A stretch of 64,000 nucleotides of DNA from assembly GCF_002197845.1 (NCBI RefSeq), contig NZ_NIDE01000001.1:1302001-1366000 (forward strand), read 5' to 3'. Under the pieces are notes generated by a model. It did no database searches. It was not told where the DNA came from and saw only the letters and a list, made by a program, of their open reading frames with translations. The position numbers and the translations under genes are program-made. The DNA comes from Fimbriiglobus ruber. GTDB taxonomy: Bacteria > Planctomycetota > Planctomycetia > Gemmatales > Gemmataceae. Below are positions 57,501 to 64,000 of the stretch, piece by piece (position 1 is the stretch's first letter; each line of letters begins with the position of its first letter).

Positions 57501-57809
57501 GAACGGGTCGTCGGTCTGCCACAGCGCGAGGATGATCTCATGGAGTCGGAGCCGGTCCGAGAGCGGCACCTCCGCGTCCGGTGCTTCGAGCGTTTTCATC
57601 AACTCGATACGGGCGTGGGCCTGTTCGTCCTTGCTTTTCTTGCGAAACTGCGGCGTGCGCGTCTGGTAGAGGAATTGGTCGAACGTGAGCGCCCCGGACC
57701 GAACCGGCTTGTGGGGTTCGTCCTGCTCAGCCAGTCGGGCGACGAGTCGGGGGAGTTCCGGGTCGCGGACGTCCCACGCCCGGCGGACGTCGGCGAGGGT
57801 AATGGCCAC
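54544..57809 (-). CDS. BRCT-containing helical-repeat protein, first gene of the retron operon (C-terminal frameshift)
   Basis: About 1085 residues of helical ARM/HEAT-like sequence with an internal BRCT domain (about 643-725: ASFLFTGKLSTMTREEAEA, AANGAVAGSVTKNLHYLVIG, VRIISETLFLQML), the type found in DNA ligases and repair scaffolds. One uninterrupted frame runs to 54564, but its last ~120 residues are Arg/Pro-rich nonsense. From about 54935, at a run of five Cs (54933-54937), the neighbouring frame reads well-ordered protein (QFLRRVLFELPPGPPEPAKRD... DREFASGVLPLLDEFL... RIRHTYPELKAGAAV). That frame ends at TGA 54544, overlapping the next gene's ATG. So the native gene is probably 54544-57809 with a one-base lesion. 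Start GTG 57809 with GGAGG 4 nt upstream. Confidence 0.8.
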
Positions 57810-57832
57810 GGGACCTCCGCGACGAGAGAGGG

Positions 57833-57863
57833 AAAATAAAAAGTCGGCCGCAGGGGTGATTTA
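57833..57863 (-). terminator. T-tract after the a2 arm of the promoter-distal ncRNA (possible attenuator)
   Basis: On the minus strand the a1/a2 stem ends in CGACT and is followed at once by TTTTTATTTT (57842-57833), as in an intrinsic terminator. It lies 24 nt before the GTG of the first operon gene. It could define the ncRNA 3' end and limit read-through into the protein genes. Confidence 0.45.
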
Positions 57864-58099
57864 CTACTCGACCTGGGACGTGGAGGGCTCACGGACCCGC
57901 CGGTGGGGGGACGAATTACTCCTCACCGGAACCCCGACTCGCGGGGTAGCACCAGACCGGTGGGGAGTAATTCGTCCCCCCACCGAAAGCGGGTCTGGAA
58001 CAGCCCTCCTCGGGACGCATGCCAAGCCATACGCTCGGGCGGCGCAACGCCGCCCCGTTGCAGAGCAACTAAGCTAAATCGTTTCCCCTGCGACCGACT
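57842..58099 (-). ncRNA. Retron msr-msd-like ncRNA, promoter-distal copy
   Basis: Read on the minus strand. The a1 arm (58075-58099) pairs with a2 (57842-57863): 15 bp, with one C/A on the plus strand that becomes G-U in minus-strand RNA, plus GATTTA/TAAATC. Directly after a1 comes TTAGC, the usual branching-G context (G at 58074). Two msr-like hairpins follow: GTTGC/GCAAC (58057-58069) and an 8-bp GC stem (58037-58055). Then comes a long msd-like hairpin: 8 bp GGAGGGCT/AGCCCTCC (57882-57889 with 58002-58009), 7 bp GACCCGC/GCGGGTC (57894-57900 with 57989-57995), and a 28-bp stem (57902-57929 with 57957-57984, one mismatch) closed by a 27-base loop. a2 is followed by TTTTTATTTT. Confidence 0.82.
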
Positions 58100-58121
58100 G
58101 GCTCCTGACGGTTGTTTTGAA

Positions 58122-58378
58122 TGTCGGCCGGTCCGACAGTTTACTACTCGACCTGGGACGTGGAGGGCTCACGGACTCGCCGGTGGGTACCGTCCGGATC
58201 GCCCACCGGAACCACGACTCGCGGGGTAGCACCAGACCGGTGGGCGATCCGGACGGTACCCACCGAAAGCGAGTCTGGAACAGCCCTCCTCGGGACGCAT
58301 GCCAAGCCATGCGCTCGGGCGGCGCAACGCCGCCCCGTTGCAGAGCAACTAAGCTAAACTCGACCGAACCGGCCGACA
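58122..58378 (-). ncRNA. Retron msr-msd-like ncRNA, promoter-proximal copy
   Basis: Second unit with the same layout, offset 280 bp. a1 (58355-58378) pairs with a2 (58122-58143): TGTCGGCCGGT/ACCGGCCGACA (11 bp, perfect) and AGTTTA/TAAACT. The TTAGC motif follows a1, with the branching-type G at 58354. The msr-like hairpins are identical to the other copy. The msd-like hairpin has the 8-bp GGAGGGCT stem and a 7-bp GACTCGC/GCGAGTC stem (58174-58180 with 58269-58275) with a compensatory pair change versus the other copy. Its perfect 28-bp stem (58182-58209 with 58237-58264) differs at almost every position in the central 15 bp. Outside stems and arms only two differences were seen (57934/58214 and 58031/58311). 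No T-tract follows. Confidence 0.82.
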
Positions 58379-58388
58379 ATGTGAGTAA

Positions 58389-58417
58389 CTTATAATCGGC
58401 TTTCACGTGCGAAGCAA
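58389..58417 (-). promoter_or_regulatory. Candidate sigma70 promoter of the retron ncRNAs and operon
   Basis: Minus strand: TTGCTT (58412-58417), 17-bp spacer, TATAAG (58389-58394). The predicted transcription start near 58382 is about 4 nt before the a1 arm of the first ncRNA, the position expected for a retron RNA 5' end. This independently supports minus-strand transcription. Confidence 0.55.
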
Positions 58418-58651
58418 GCAGCGGAGTAAAACTACCGGCGATGGGGTACACGTCACTTGAGTTGGCAGAACAGACTTCCAAGATTCGCGATTGGAGCGAT
58501 CTCAAACACTTCCGGCTTATGACATCGTAGTCAAACCGAAACGTAGTGATCGGCAGAAACAATAAGTTCTGTCGGTTGTCTGGAGGCGAGACCTCCCCTC
58601 GAAAGCCCCTCTCCCGAATCGGGATAGGGGATGAAACGCAAAGCGGCTCGC

Positions 58652-59617
58652 TTACCAGTCCGATCCGAGGACATTCCCGTCGGCGGGCGTCAGGGCGTAC
58701 TGCCAAGTCAGCTGGGAAATGCTGTTACTGACGGTTCGGACGCTGCCGTCCATCAGCGCGACGTTGACGACACCCGTGTGGCCGCTCTGAGCCAGCGCCT
58801 TGTCCGCCAGCGCCACTTGCACGCCACCCTGCGGCGTGCCGGCCCAGTGGTTACCTGTGGGGAAATTCTCGCTGTTGGCGATGACCGGGGCGACCAGGTA
58901 CGTCGGGCTGCCGAAGTACCACCCCATGTACCAGATGTTGTTGCCCCCGGTGCCGCCGCCGTTGTTCGTCCCTGTCGGCGTGGCCGAGGCGGCAGAGACA
59001 GTCGTGTAAGCAAACGCCTCCGCGATGCCAACGGTATTCGACGTGCCGTCGGAGATAGTGGCGATGGTGTACGCCGGCCCGCGGCCGTTATTGCCGCTAC
59101 TCCCTTTTACGGTGCCAAACATCTGATAATTAGCGGCGTAACTGCTGGTACTCCAACCCGGCGACGGGTTGGTCTGCCAGTACGTATCTTTCCAGGCGGT
59201 CGGTAGGCCGTTCTGGTTGGTCGGGTCGGACGGGCAGTTGTACGTCTTAACCGGGGTGATGGCGGCCCCGTTCGCACCCGAGCCCGGGTTGTTGTAGAGC
59301 GCCGTTTGCTCCATGTACGGAAGCAGGTAGTAAAAGATCGATGCCGCTATGTTGTTTTGCTGGGAGTTCGGCAGCGAGGGGTCGCCCGACAGAGCCGGCA
59401 ACTGGCTGTTGTACGTGCCGGCGAAGTTGTGGATGGCGATACCGAGCTGTTTCAAGTTGTTGGTACACGTGGTACGGGCGGCCGCCTCGCGGACCTTCTG
59501 GACGGCCGGCAACAAGAGGCCGATCAGGATCGCGATAATGGCGATCACGACCAGCAATTCAATGAGCGTGAAGCCGCGCGAGCGGTCACACCGCGGTTGG
59601 TGGGTCGACATACGCAT
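58652..59617 (-). CDS. DUF1559 pseudopilin-like protein
   Basis: A 321-residue planctomycete DUF1559 family protein. It has a type IV pilin/type II secretion prepilin signal [38 protein letters not shown] (cleavage after G, Glu at +5), then [15 protein letters not shown]. The C-terminal family motif (H-x9-DG type) is [22 protein letters not shown]. It would be processed by a prepilin peptidase and displayed in the envelope; the function of these very expanded proteins is unknown. The ATG at 59617 has AGGAG 10 nt upstream. The lipoprotein gene upstream (87-bp gap) is its usual neighbour and probably co-transcribed. Confidence 0.95.
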   Translation of the reverse strand: MRMSTHQPRCDRSRGFTLIELLVVIAIIAILIGLLLPAVQKVREAAARTTCTNNLKQLGIAIHNFAGTYNSQLPALSGDPSLPNSQQNNIAASIFYYLLPYMEQTALYNNPGSGANGAAITPVKTYNCPSDPTNQNGLPTAWKDTYWQTNPSPGWSTSSYAANYQMFGTVKGSSGNNGRGPAYTIATISDGTSNTVGIAEAFAYTTVSAASATPTGTNNGGGTGGNNIWYMGWYFGSPTYLVAPVIANSENFPTGNHWAGTPQGGVQVALADKALAQSGHTGVVNVALMDGSVRTVSNSISQLTWQYALTPADGNVLGSDW

Positions 59618-59703
59618 AAAGAAAGACTCCTGCGAAAAGATAACGACACACTCGGCCTTGGAATGGCCGAAGACGGATGATGTCGAAAGCCACCGGACGC
59701 GAA

Positions 59704-60156
59704 CTACTTGGTCAGTTTGAAATCGTAAACACCGGCCGCCGCGTTCTCGACCACCTCGACCGCGAGCGGGGTCTCGGCCTCGCTAGAATAGCGCTGGGGG
59801 ATTGACACAGGTTGGGCACCGGGGAGCGGGAGCCCCCCGCTGACCGTGACCTTGTACCACCCCAGCGGGGCGCCGGTCTTGTCCATCGTTTTGATGGTGT
59901 AACTTCCGTCGGACTGGATGTTGCCGGTCGGCGCCACTGTGGAGTTGTTACCCTTGGCCTTGTCGGGACGGAGAATAACCGACCCACCCGGCAGCGGCTT
60001 GCTGTTGAGCGTGACGTGACCGGTAACTGGTAAGACCGCGCCGACAGTGGGGAGCGGTGCCCCACCTCCGCCACAGCCGGCAAGGGCCATCACTCCCACG
60101 ACGAGGAATGTCGGGAATAGATACCGGGGAAAAGCGATTCGTGATGAGAATTTCAC
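59704..60156 (-). CDS. Small carboxypeptidase-regulatory-like lipoprotein
   Basis: A 150-residue lipoprotein. Signal [32 protein letters not shown] with lipobox ALAGC is followed by a single beta-sandwich domain ([23 protein letters not shown]... [11 protein letters not shown]... [11 protein letters not shown]... [17 protein letters not shown]) like the carboxypeptidase-regulatory/transthyretin-like fold common in planctomycetes. Likely surface-exposed or periplasmic. Almost always paired with DUF1559 genes, as here; function unknown. Confidence 0.85.
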   Translation of the reverse strand: MKFSSRIAFPRYLFPTFLVVGVMALAGCGGGGAPLPTVGAVLPVTGHVTLNSKPLPGGSVILRPDKAKGNNSTVAPTGNIQSDGSYTIKTMDKTGAPLGWYKVTVSGGLPLPGAQPVSIPQRYSSEAETPLAVEVVENAAAGVYDFKLTK

Positions 60157-60634
60157 AAGCAGGTCCGGGGAGAGCGGACGGGAGAGAGTGCCGTCTAGCG
60201 ACGAGCGACGATCTCACAAACGATTGTCGGTGAGATTCCCTATACTCTATGCGAACTGCTCGAACCGGTCAAGGAAATGTGCCCCCGCGACCAGGGCTGA
60301 TTTGCCATGCGATATCCCTCTGGCATAAATCAGAATCTGCACATTGTGTCGCTAATAAGCGTTGATTCTGCCTGTTTGTGCGGCTACAGCATGAGGAACT
60401 CTTATCGATTACTCGGGCTGTAGCCTTTGATCCCTCGATTCTTTAGCTCATCAAGAATTCATAGTAAAACTTGCAGAGAGTGATCGTGGCACAACCTGTC
60501 TGTTCTATATGCTCAACTGGCAAGTGCTTCTCGAATACTCTCGCGATGAACTGCTATGATAAATCTCTAATCTTTATCTGAACCCGCCAGCCGAGCGGTT
60601 CATGCCGACTTCACGTCTCAGGGGAGTGAAAACC
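60157..60634. other. Intergenic region between divergent genes
   Basis: About 480 bases, AT-richer from 60300 to 60570, between the divergent lipoprotein and esterase genes. It probably contains both promoters. I see no RNA gene or repeat that I can defend. Confidence 0.4.
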
Positions 60635-61978
60635 GTGTCAACCGTTTGCAATCGACGAACGTGGGACTACGCGCGATGGTCGATGGTGGCACTGGCGTTG
60701 GCTGTGACGGCCGCGTCTTCTCGCGCCCAGATCGTGGCGACGCCCCAGAAAAAGTCCGGCGTTTATGAGTTGGGCGAGAAAATCATCTGGCAAATCGAGG
60801 TCCAGCGACCCAAAGACTCCGGCAGCACGAAACCCGCTGCCGAGGTGAAAGAACTCGCCTACGTACTCAAACGCGACGGCCTGACGCCCTACAAGGACGG
60901 CGTACTCGACGTGTCGGGTGGTAAAGCCACGCTGGAAACGTCGCTCGACAAACCCGGCTCCGTCCTGCTCGAACTACTCTCAAAAGGCGGCGCGAAGCAA
61001 GACAAGGTGCTGGCCGGAGTTCTCGTCGCGCCGGAGAAGATCCAACCGACGACTTCGCCCCCGGCCGATTTCGACGACTTCTGGGCCGCCAAGATCAAAG
61101 ACCTGGAAGCGATCCCGGCGAACGCCCAATTGGAAGCCGCGGACGGCGGACAGCCCGACATCGAATACTTCAAGCTGCAAATGGACAACATCAACGGCAG
61201 CCGCATCTACGGCCAACTGGCGAAGCCGAAGAAGGATAGGAAGTTCCCCGCCCTTCTGATCGTGCAGTGGGCCGGCGTCTACCGGCTCCAAAAGCCTTGG
61301 GTCACCGACCGGGCCAAACAAGGCTGGCTCACGCTCAACATCGAACCGCACGATTTGCCGTTCGACAAGCCCGACGAGTTCTACCAGCAAGCCTCAAAAA
61401 CGAGTCAAAAGGACTACACCTCGATCGGCAGCAGCGACCGCGAGAAAAGCTACTTCCTGCGGATGTACCTGTCCTGTTATCGGGCGGCCGAATACCTCGC
61501 CCACCGGCCCGACTGGGATGGAAAAACGCTCGTGGTGATGGGCACGAGCCAGGGCGGTCAGCAATCGTTCGTCACCGCCGGCCTGCACCCGAAAGTCACG
61601 GCCATGATCGCCAACGTTCCGGCCGGGTGCGATGTCACCGGCCCGAAAGCCGGGCGGGCGGCCGGGTTCCCGTACTGGGCCGACCAGGTCAAATGGACGA
61701 AGAACGAGCAGATCCTGAAAACCGGCCAGTATTACGACGCGGCCAACTTCGCCCGACGGTTCAAGGGCCCGGCTCTGGTCTCGATGGGCCTTATCGACGA
61801 AACGTGCCCGCCGACCGGTGTGTACGCGGCCTTGAACCAGGTACAAGGACCGAGGGAAGCGGTCGTACTCGTCAATTCCGACCACCAGGGCCGCAACGGC
61901 TCGCAGGGAGCGTTCTACAGCCGCGCCGGGGTATGGTTACAGGCGCTGGCCAAAGGGGAACCGGTCCCGGCCAAGTGA
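60635..61978 (+). CDS. Secreted acetylxylan-esterase-like alpha/beta hydrolase
   Basis: About 447 residues. The signal peptide MVALALAVTAASSRAQ follows a charged N-region. A beta-sandwich domain follows (ELGEKIIWQIEVQRPKDSG...), then an AXE1/cephalosporin-deacetylase-type hydrolase domain: PADFDDFWAAKIKDLEAIP, nucleophile elbow MGTSQGGQQS (Ser), DETCPP with the acid Asp (MGLIDETCPPTG), and catalytic His in NSDHQGR. It would remove acetyl groups from polysaccharides outside the cytoplasm. The GTG at 60635 has AGGGGAG 8 nt upstream and is preferred over the ATG at 60602, which has none. Monocistronic; terminator at 62020. Confidence 0.85.
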   Translation: MSTVCNRRTWDYARWSMVALALAVTAASSRAQIVATPQKKSGVYELGEKIIWQIEVQRPKDSGSTKPAAEVKELAYVLKRDGLTPYKDGVLDVSGGKATLETSLDKPGSVLLELLSKGGAKQDKVLAGVLVAPEKIQPTTSPPADFDDFWAAKIKDLEAIPANAQLEAADGGQPDIEYFKLQMDNINGSRIYGQLAKPKKDRKFPALLIVQWAGVYRLQKPWVTDRAKQGWLTLNIEPHDLPFDKPDEFYQQASKTSQKDYTSIGSSDREKSYFLRMYLSCYRAAEYLAHRPDWDGKTLVVMGTSQGGQQSFVTAGLHPKVTAMIANVPAGCDVTGPKAGRAAGFPYWADQVKWTKNEQILKTGQYYDAANFARRFKGPALVSMGLIDETCPPTGVYAALNQVQGPREAVVLVNSDHQGRNGSQGAFYSRAGVWLQALAKGEPVPAK

Positions 61979-62019
61979 TTCGTGGACTGTTCGGTTCCCG
62001 ATCGCACCACACTTCAAAT

Positions 62020-62056
62020 AACGCCGCCCTCCGATCCATCGGGGGGCGGCGGCGTT
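62020..62056. terminator. GC-rich hairpin between convergent genes
   Basis: AACGCCGCCCTCCGAT at 62020-62035 pairs with ATCGGGGGGCGGCGGCGTT downstream (one mismatch or bulge) around a two-base loop. It lies 42 bp after the esterase stop and 26 bp before the BBP7 stop on the other strand, so it can serve both. No T tract. Confidence 0.5.
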
Positions 62057-62082
62057 GACGGGCTGTGTTCCGTCATGTCGGA

Positions 62083-63432
62083 TTAATACCGGAACTGCAT
62101 CCCGAGGTTGACCCCCTGGACCCAGAAGTCGGACGTGCGGACGCCGCCGGCCGGTTGGGTGCCGGTTCCGGTCGCGGGGGGAATCTGTTGCGTGTTGATC
62201 ACCGGATCGATCTGGTTGCCGGGCCGGGCGACACTGTTTAAGTACAGGAACGAGTAGCCGGCGATGAGCCGGATGTGGTCGGAGACCTGATACCCGAAAT
62301 TCACCGCCGCCGACGGGGCGACGCCGAACGAGTTCGTCGAATACGACCCGATGTTGCTCGGCAACGCGAGCAGACCACCCTCGTGGACGACCGACGGCCC
62401 GCCGGGGGGCGTGATGGTCGTCGAACCGTCGATGTTAACTGTGCTATGGACAACCCCGAGCCCGACCGCCGCCCGGGCGCCCACCGACCACCGGCCCGCC
62501 CACCACTCGCCGGCGAGCCCGACCTGGCCGCCGTAGAACGTGTTCTGCGTGCTGAACCGGTCCATCACGACGATGTTCGTCCCGGCCGGGACGCCCGGGG
62601 TGCCGCCCAGTGCGGTCAGATTCTCGGTGACGGTCAACGTTTCGCCCAGGTTCAACACCTGGAAGCCGGTGATCAGGTCGACGCGGCCGGCGCACGAGCA
62701 ACAAAGATTGTTCCGCAGGTTGATGTCCCCGCCGATGAAGTTGAGCGTGTCGCGGGTCGTGACCCCGCCGGCCAATATGCCGGGGTACGAGACGAGTTCG
62801 GCGGCCGGCAGACCGGTCGAGCCGTCGATGTACGGCCGAGAGTAGATCGGGCTGCCGGGCGACGAGAAGCTGTTCGTATTCGACCCCTGGCCGAGGAAGA
62901 AGAAGCTCCCGTCGAGCCCGCAGGTCTGCCCCTCGTCGAACCAGTACCCGCCCCGAACCCGGAACCCGGACAGGAGGCCGAACTGGTCCGTTCCGTTCCC
63001 GGCGAGGACCGTCGTGCCCGGAACGCCGAGGACGCCAGCGTTCGCCCGCGACGTGCCGCCCGGTGACGCCGTTACGAGCGCCGGTTGCGGGGTGCCGGAG
63101 GCGAACCACATCAAGTAGTCGGCTTCCACCCAGCAGCGACCGGGCGGCCCGCACGTCGGTTTGCAGCACGACGCGACGGGTTCGCACAGGGTCGAGGTCG
63201 GCGTTCCGCAACCGGTCGAAATGCCGTTGAAATTGGTGCCCAGCGGCGAGGACGCCGGGGCAGAAAATTGTGGCGGCGTGGACGGCACACCTGTCGCGGC
63301 GCCACTCGGGGCCGGCGATTGAACCACGACACTGGGGGCGGCAGTCTGCGAGGTGCCGGCCGCGGGCTGCACGGGGCCGGCGCCAGCAGCCTCCGTGAGT
63401 ACCATCAGCCCGAGCATGATATTGGGAAGCAA
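62083..63432 (-). CDS. BBP7-family outer-membrane beta-barrel protein
   Basis: A 449-residue second member of the BBP7 family. A signal region ([25 protein letters not shown]) is followed by an Ala/Pro/Ser-rich linker, a Cys cluster ([20 protein letters not shown]) and the barrel ([53 protein letters not shown]... VNLGMQFRY with C-terminal aromatic Tyr). The TTG start at 63432 is supported by AGGAGG 7 nt upstream. It resembles the barrel at 3759-5705 (shared FMYLNSVLRPGNQ / [13 protein letters not shown]) but lacks the PxGQP repeats. Confidence 0.85.
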
Positions 63433-64000
63433 GGTAGTCCTCCTGACCGCGTTGCAGGGGATTGGTAAAAGCTCCGTTCTCTGCCGGAGGTGAAGAAGGT
63501 ATCGGAAGTCTCTTTAGGCTCCCGCGAGAGGCGCGGATCGTATGAAATCTAACTTCAAAATGTGGTGTCCCTACAACTGACACGACGGGAACGGCAGGCA
63601 AAATGATGTCGCCAGTCACGACCTGAACAATCGCGAGTCTCCACTCGGGCACCGTTCCAATCAGGCCCTCGATTAAATGCCGATTATCCCGGTTTCTCAG
63701 ACGAACCCGCACAATCGATACGCCCGCCATTTCACACTCAGCGCTCTTTCGATCGGGCCTGTGAAGGGTACGCCGGTGGTCCGTCAGCTTTCGGTAAGCG
63801 GGCAGGGCTGACCACTGGGGCAGTCGTCTCGACTGGTTCGTGGACCTCGGGACGCCGGTCCCCTGCCAAATCAAGTCGGCGTCCCTGTTTTCGCCGGCTC
63901 GGCTCCTTACCATTCCTTTGAACTCCCCTGCACCACTGCCGCTATTCACACCGCTGGTCGCGTCATGCTTTTCGCGGTTCACCTCTCCGACGGAATACTC
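63433..64000. other. Region upstream of the second BBP7 gene
   Basis: About 570 bases to the window end. A minus-strand open frame spans much of it, but it overlaps the BBP7 gene in another frame and shows no recognisable motif or start signal. I cannot support a gene here. Confidence 0.35.

Noticed and set aside
57842-58378. Twin units as simple transcription terminators or REP elements
   Set aside because: A terminator does not need a conserved 200-nt body with two msr-like hairpins, a TTAGC motif and independent a1/a2 arms; location at the head of an RT operon and covariation favour retron RNAs.
62444-63982. Minus-strand ORF of 512 codons
   Set aside because: Mostly overlaps the BBP7 gene in another frame and is Arg/Pro-rich; its upstream part has no motif or start signal.

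Overview
The window is high-GC bacterial DNA that looks like a planctomycete of the Gemmata group (Gemmataceae). The indicators are BBP7-type outer-membrane barrels, a DUF1559 pseudopilin-like protein next to a small lipoprotein, a leucine-rich-repeat protein with the planctomycete repeat-companion N-terminus, very large secreted repeat proteins with an N-terminal LExLDxR-type motif, an LptD homologue, and a PEP-CTERM protein together with a PEP-CTERM-type polysaccharide deacetylase. No rRNA or complete tRNA was seen.

Layout. 1-5.8 kb: 5'-truncated RND efflux pump, a proline-rich PEP-CTERM protein and a BBP7 barrel protein. 5.9-12.3 kb: a giant secreted C-lectin/TIG/Ig-repeat/FG-GAP protein, broken by a frameshift. 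12.3-13.5 kb: AT-rich scar with a MITE-like element, an FG-GAP gene remnant and the 3' half of a tRNA-Pro. 13.6-24.8 kb: cell-envelope genes (diacylglycerol kinase family, lptD, a secreted zincin, PdaA-like deacetylase, membrane-anchored TPR protein). 24.9-30.5 kb: an acetyltransferase/glycosyltransferase fusion with an internal TGA, an orphan gene, and a PKD-like repeat protein with an internal TAG. 31.6-38.3 kb: Ca2+-type P-ATPase, pyrH-frr, a complex inverted/tandem repeat, and an LRR protein. 38.5-43.4 kb: transposase remnant, small hypothetical gene, SNF2 helicase plus SWIM protein. 43.5-58.4 kb: sulfotransferase and the retron locus. 58.6-63.4 kb: DUF1559 protein plus lipoprotein, acetylxylan-esterase-like hydrolase, second BBP7 protein.

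The most notable element is at 44.7-58.4 kb. A minus-strand operon encodes a BRCT-containing helical-repeat protein, a 2176-residue WD40/HEAT-repeat protein, a winged-helix/SWIM/WGR protein and a retron-type reverse transcriptase (YADD). This gene set matches what I recall as type XIII retrons (RT + ARM/HEAT + WHSWIM). Immediately upstream of the first gene, about 12 kb from the RT, lie two tandem ~257-nt non-coding units. Each has its own paired a1/a2 arms, a TTAGC priming-type motif, short msr-like hairpins and a 28-bp msd-like stem. The centres of the stems and the a1/a2 arms differ completely between the copies, yet each is self-complementary, while the connecting sequence is nearly identical. 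A sigma70-like promoter ends about 4 nt before the first a1 arm. I read this as a retron with two msr-msd RNAs feeding one effector/RT operon.

Four large genes in the window carry a single reading-frame lesion (two frameshifts, one TGA, one TAG). That could be real decay or phase-off states of surface genes, or residual sequencing errors; this cannot be settled from the sequence alone.
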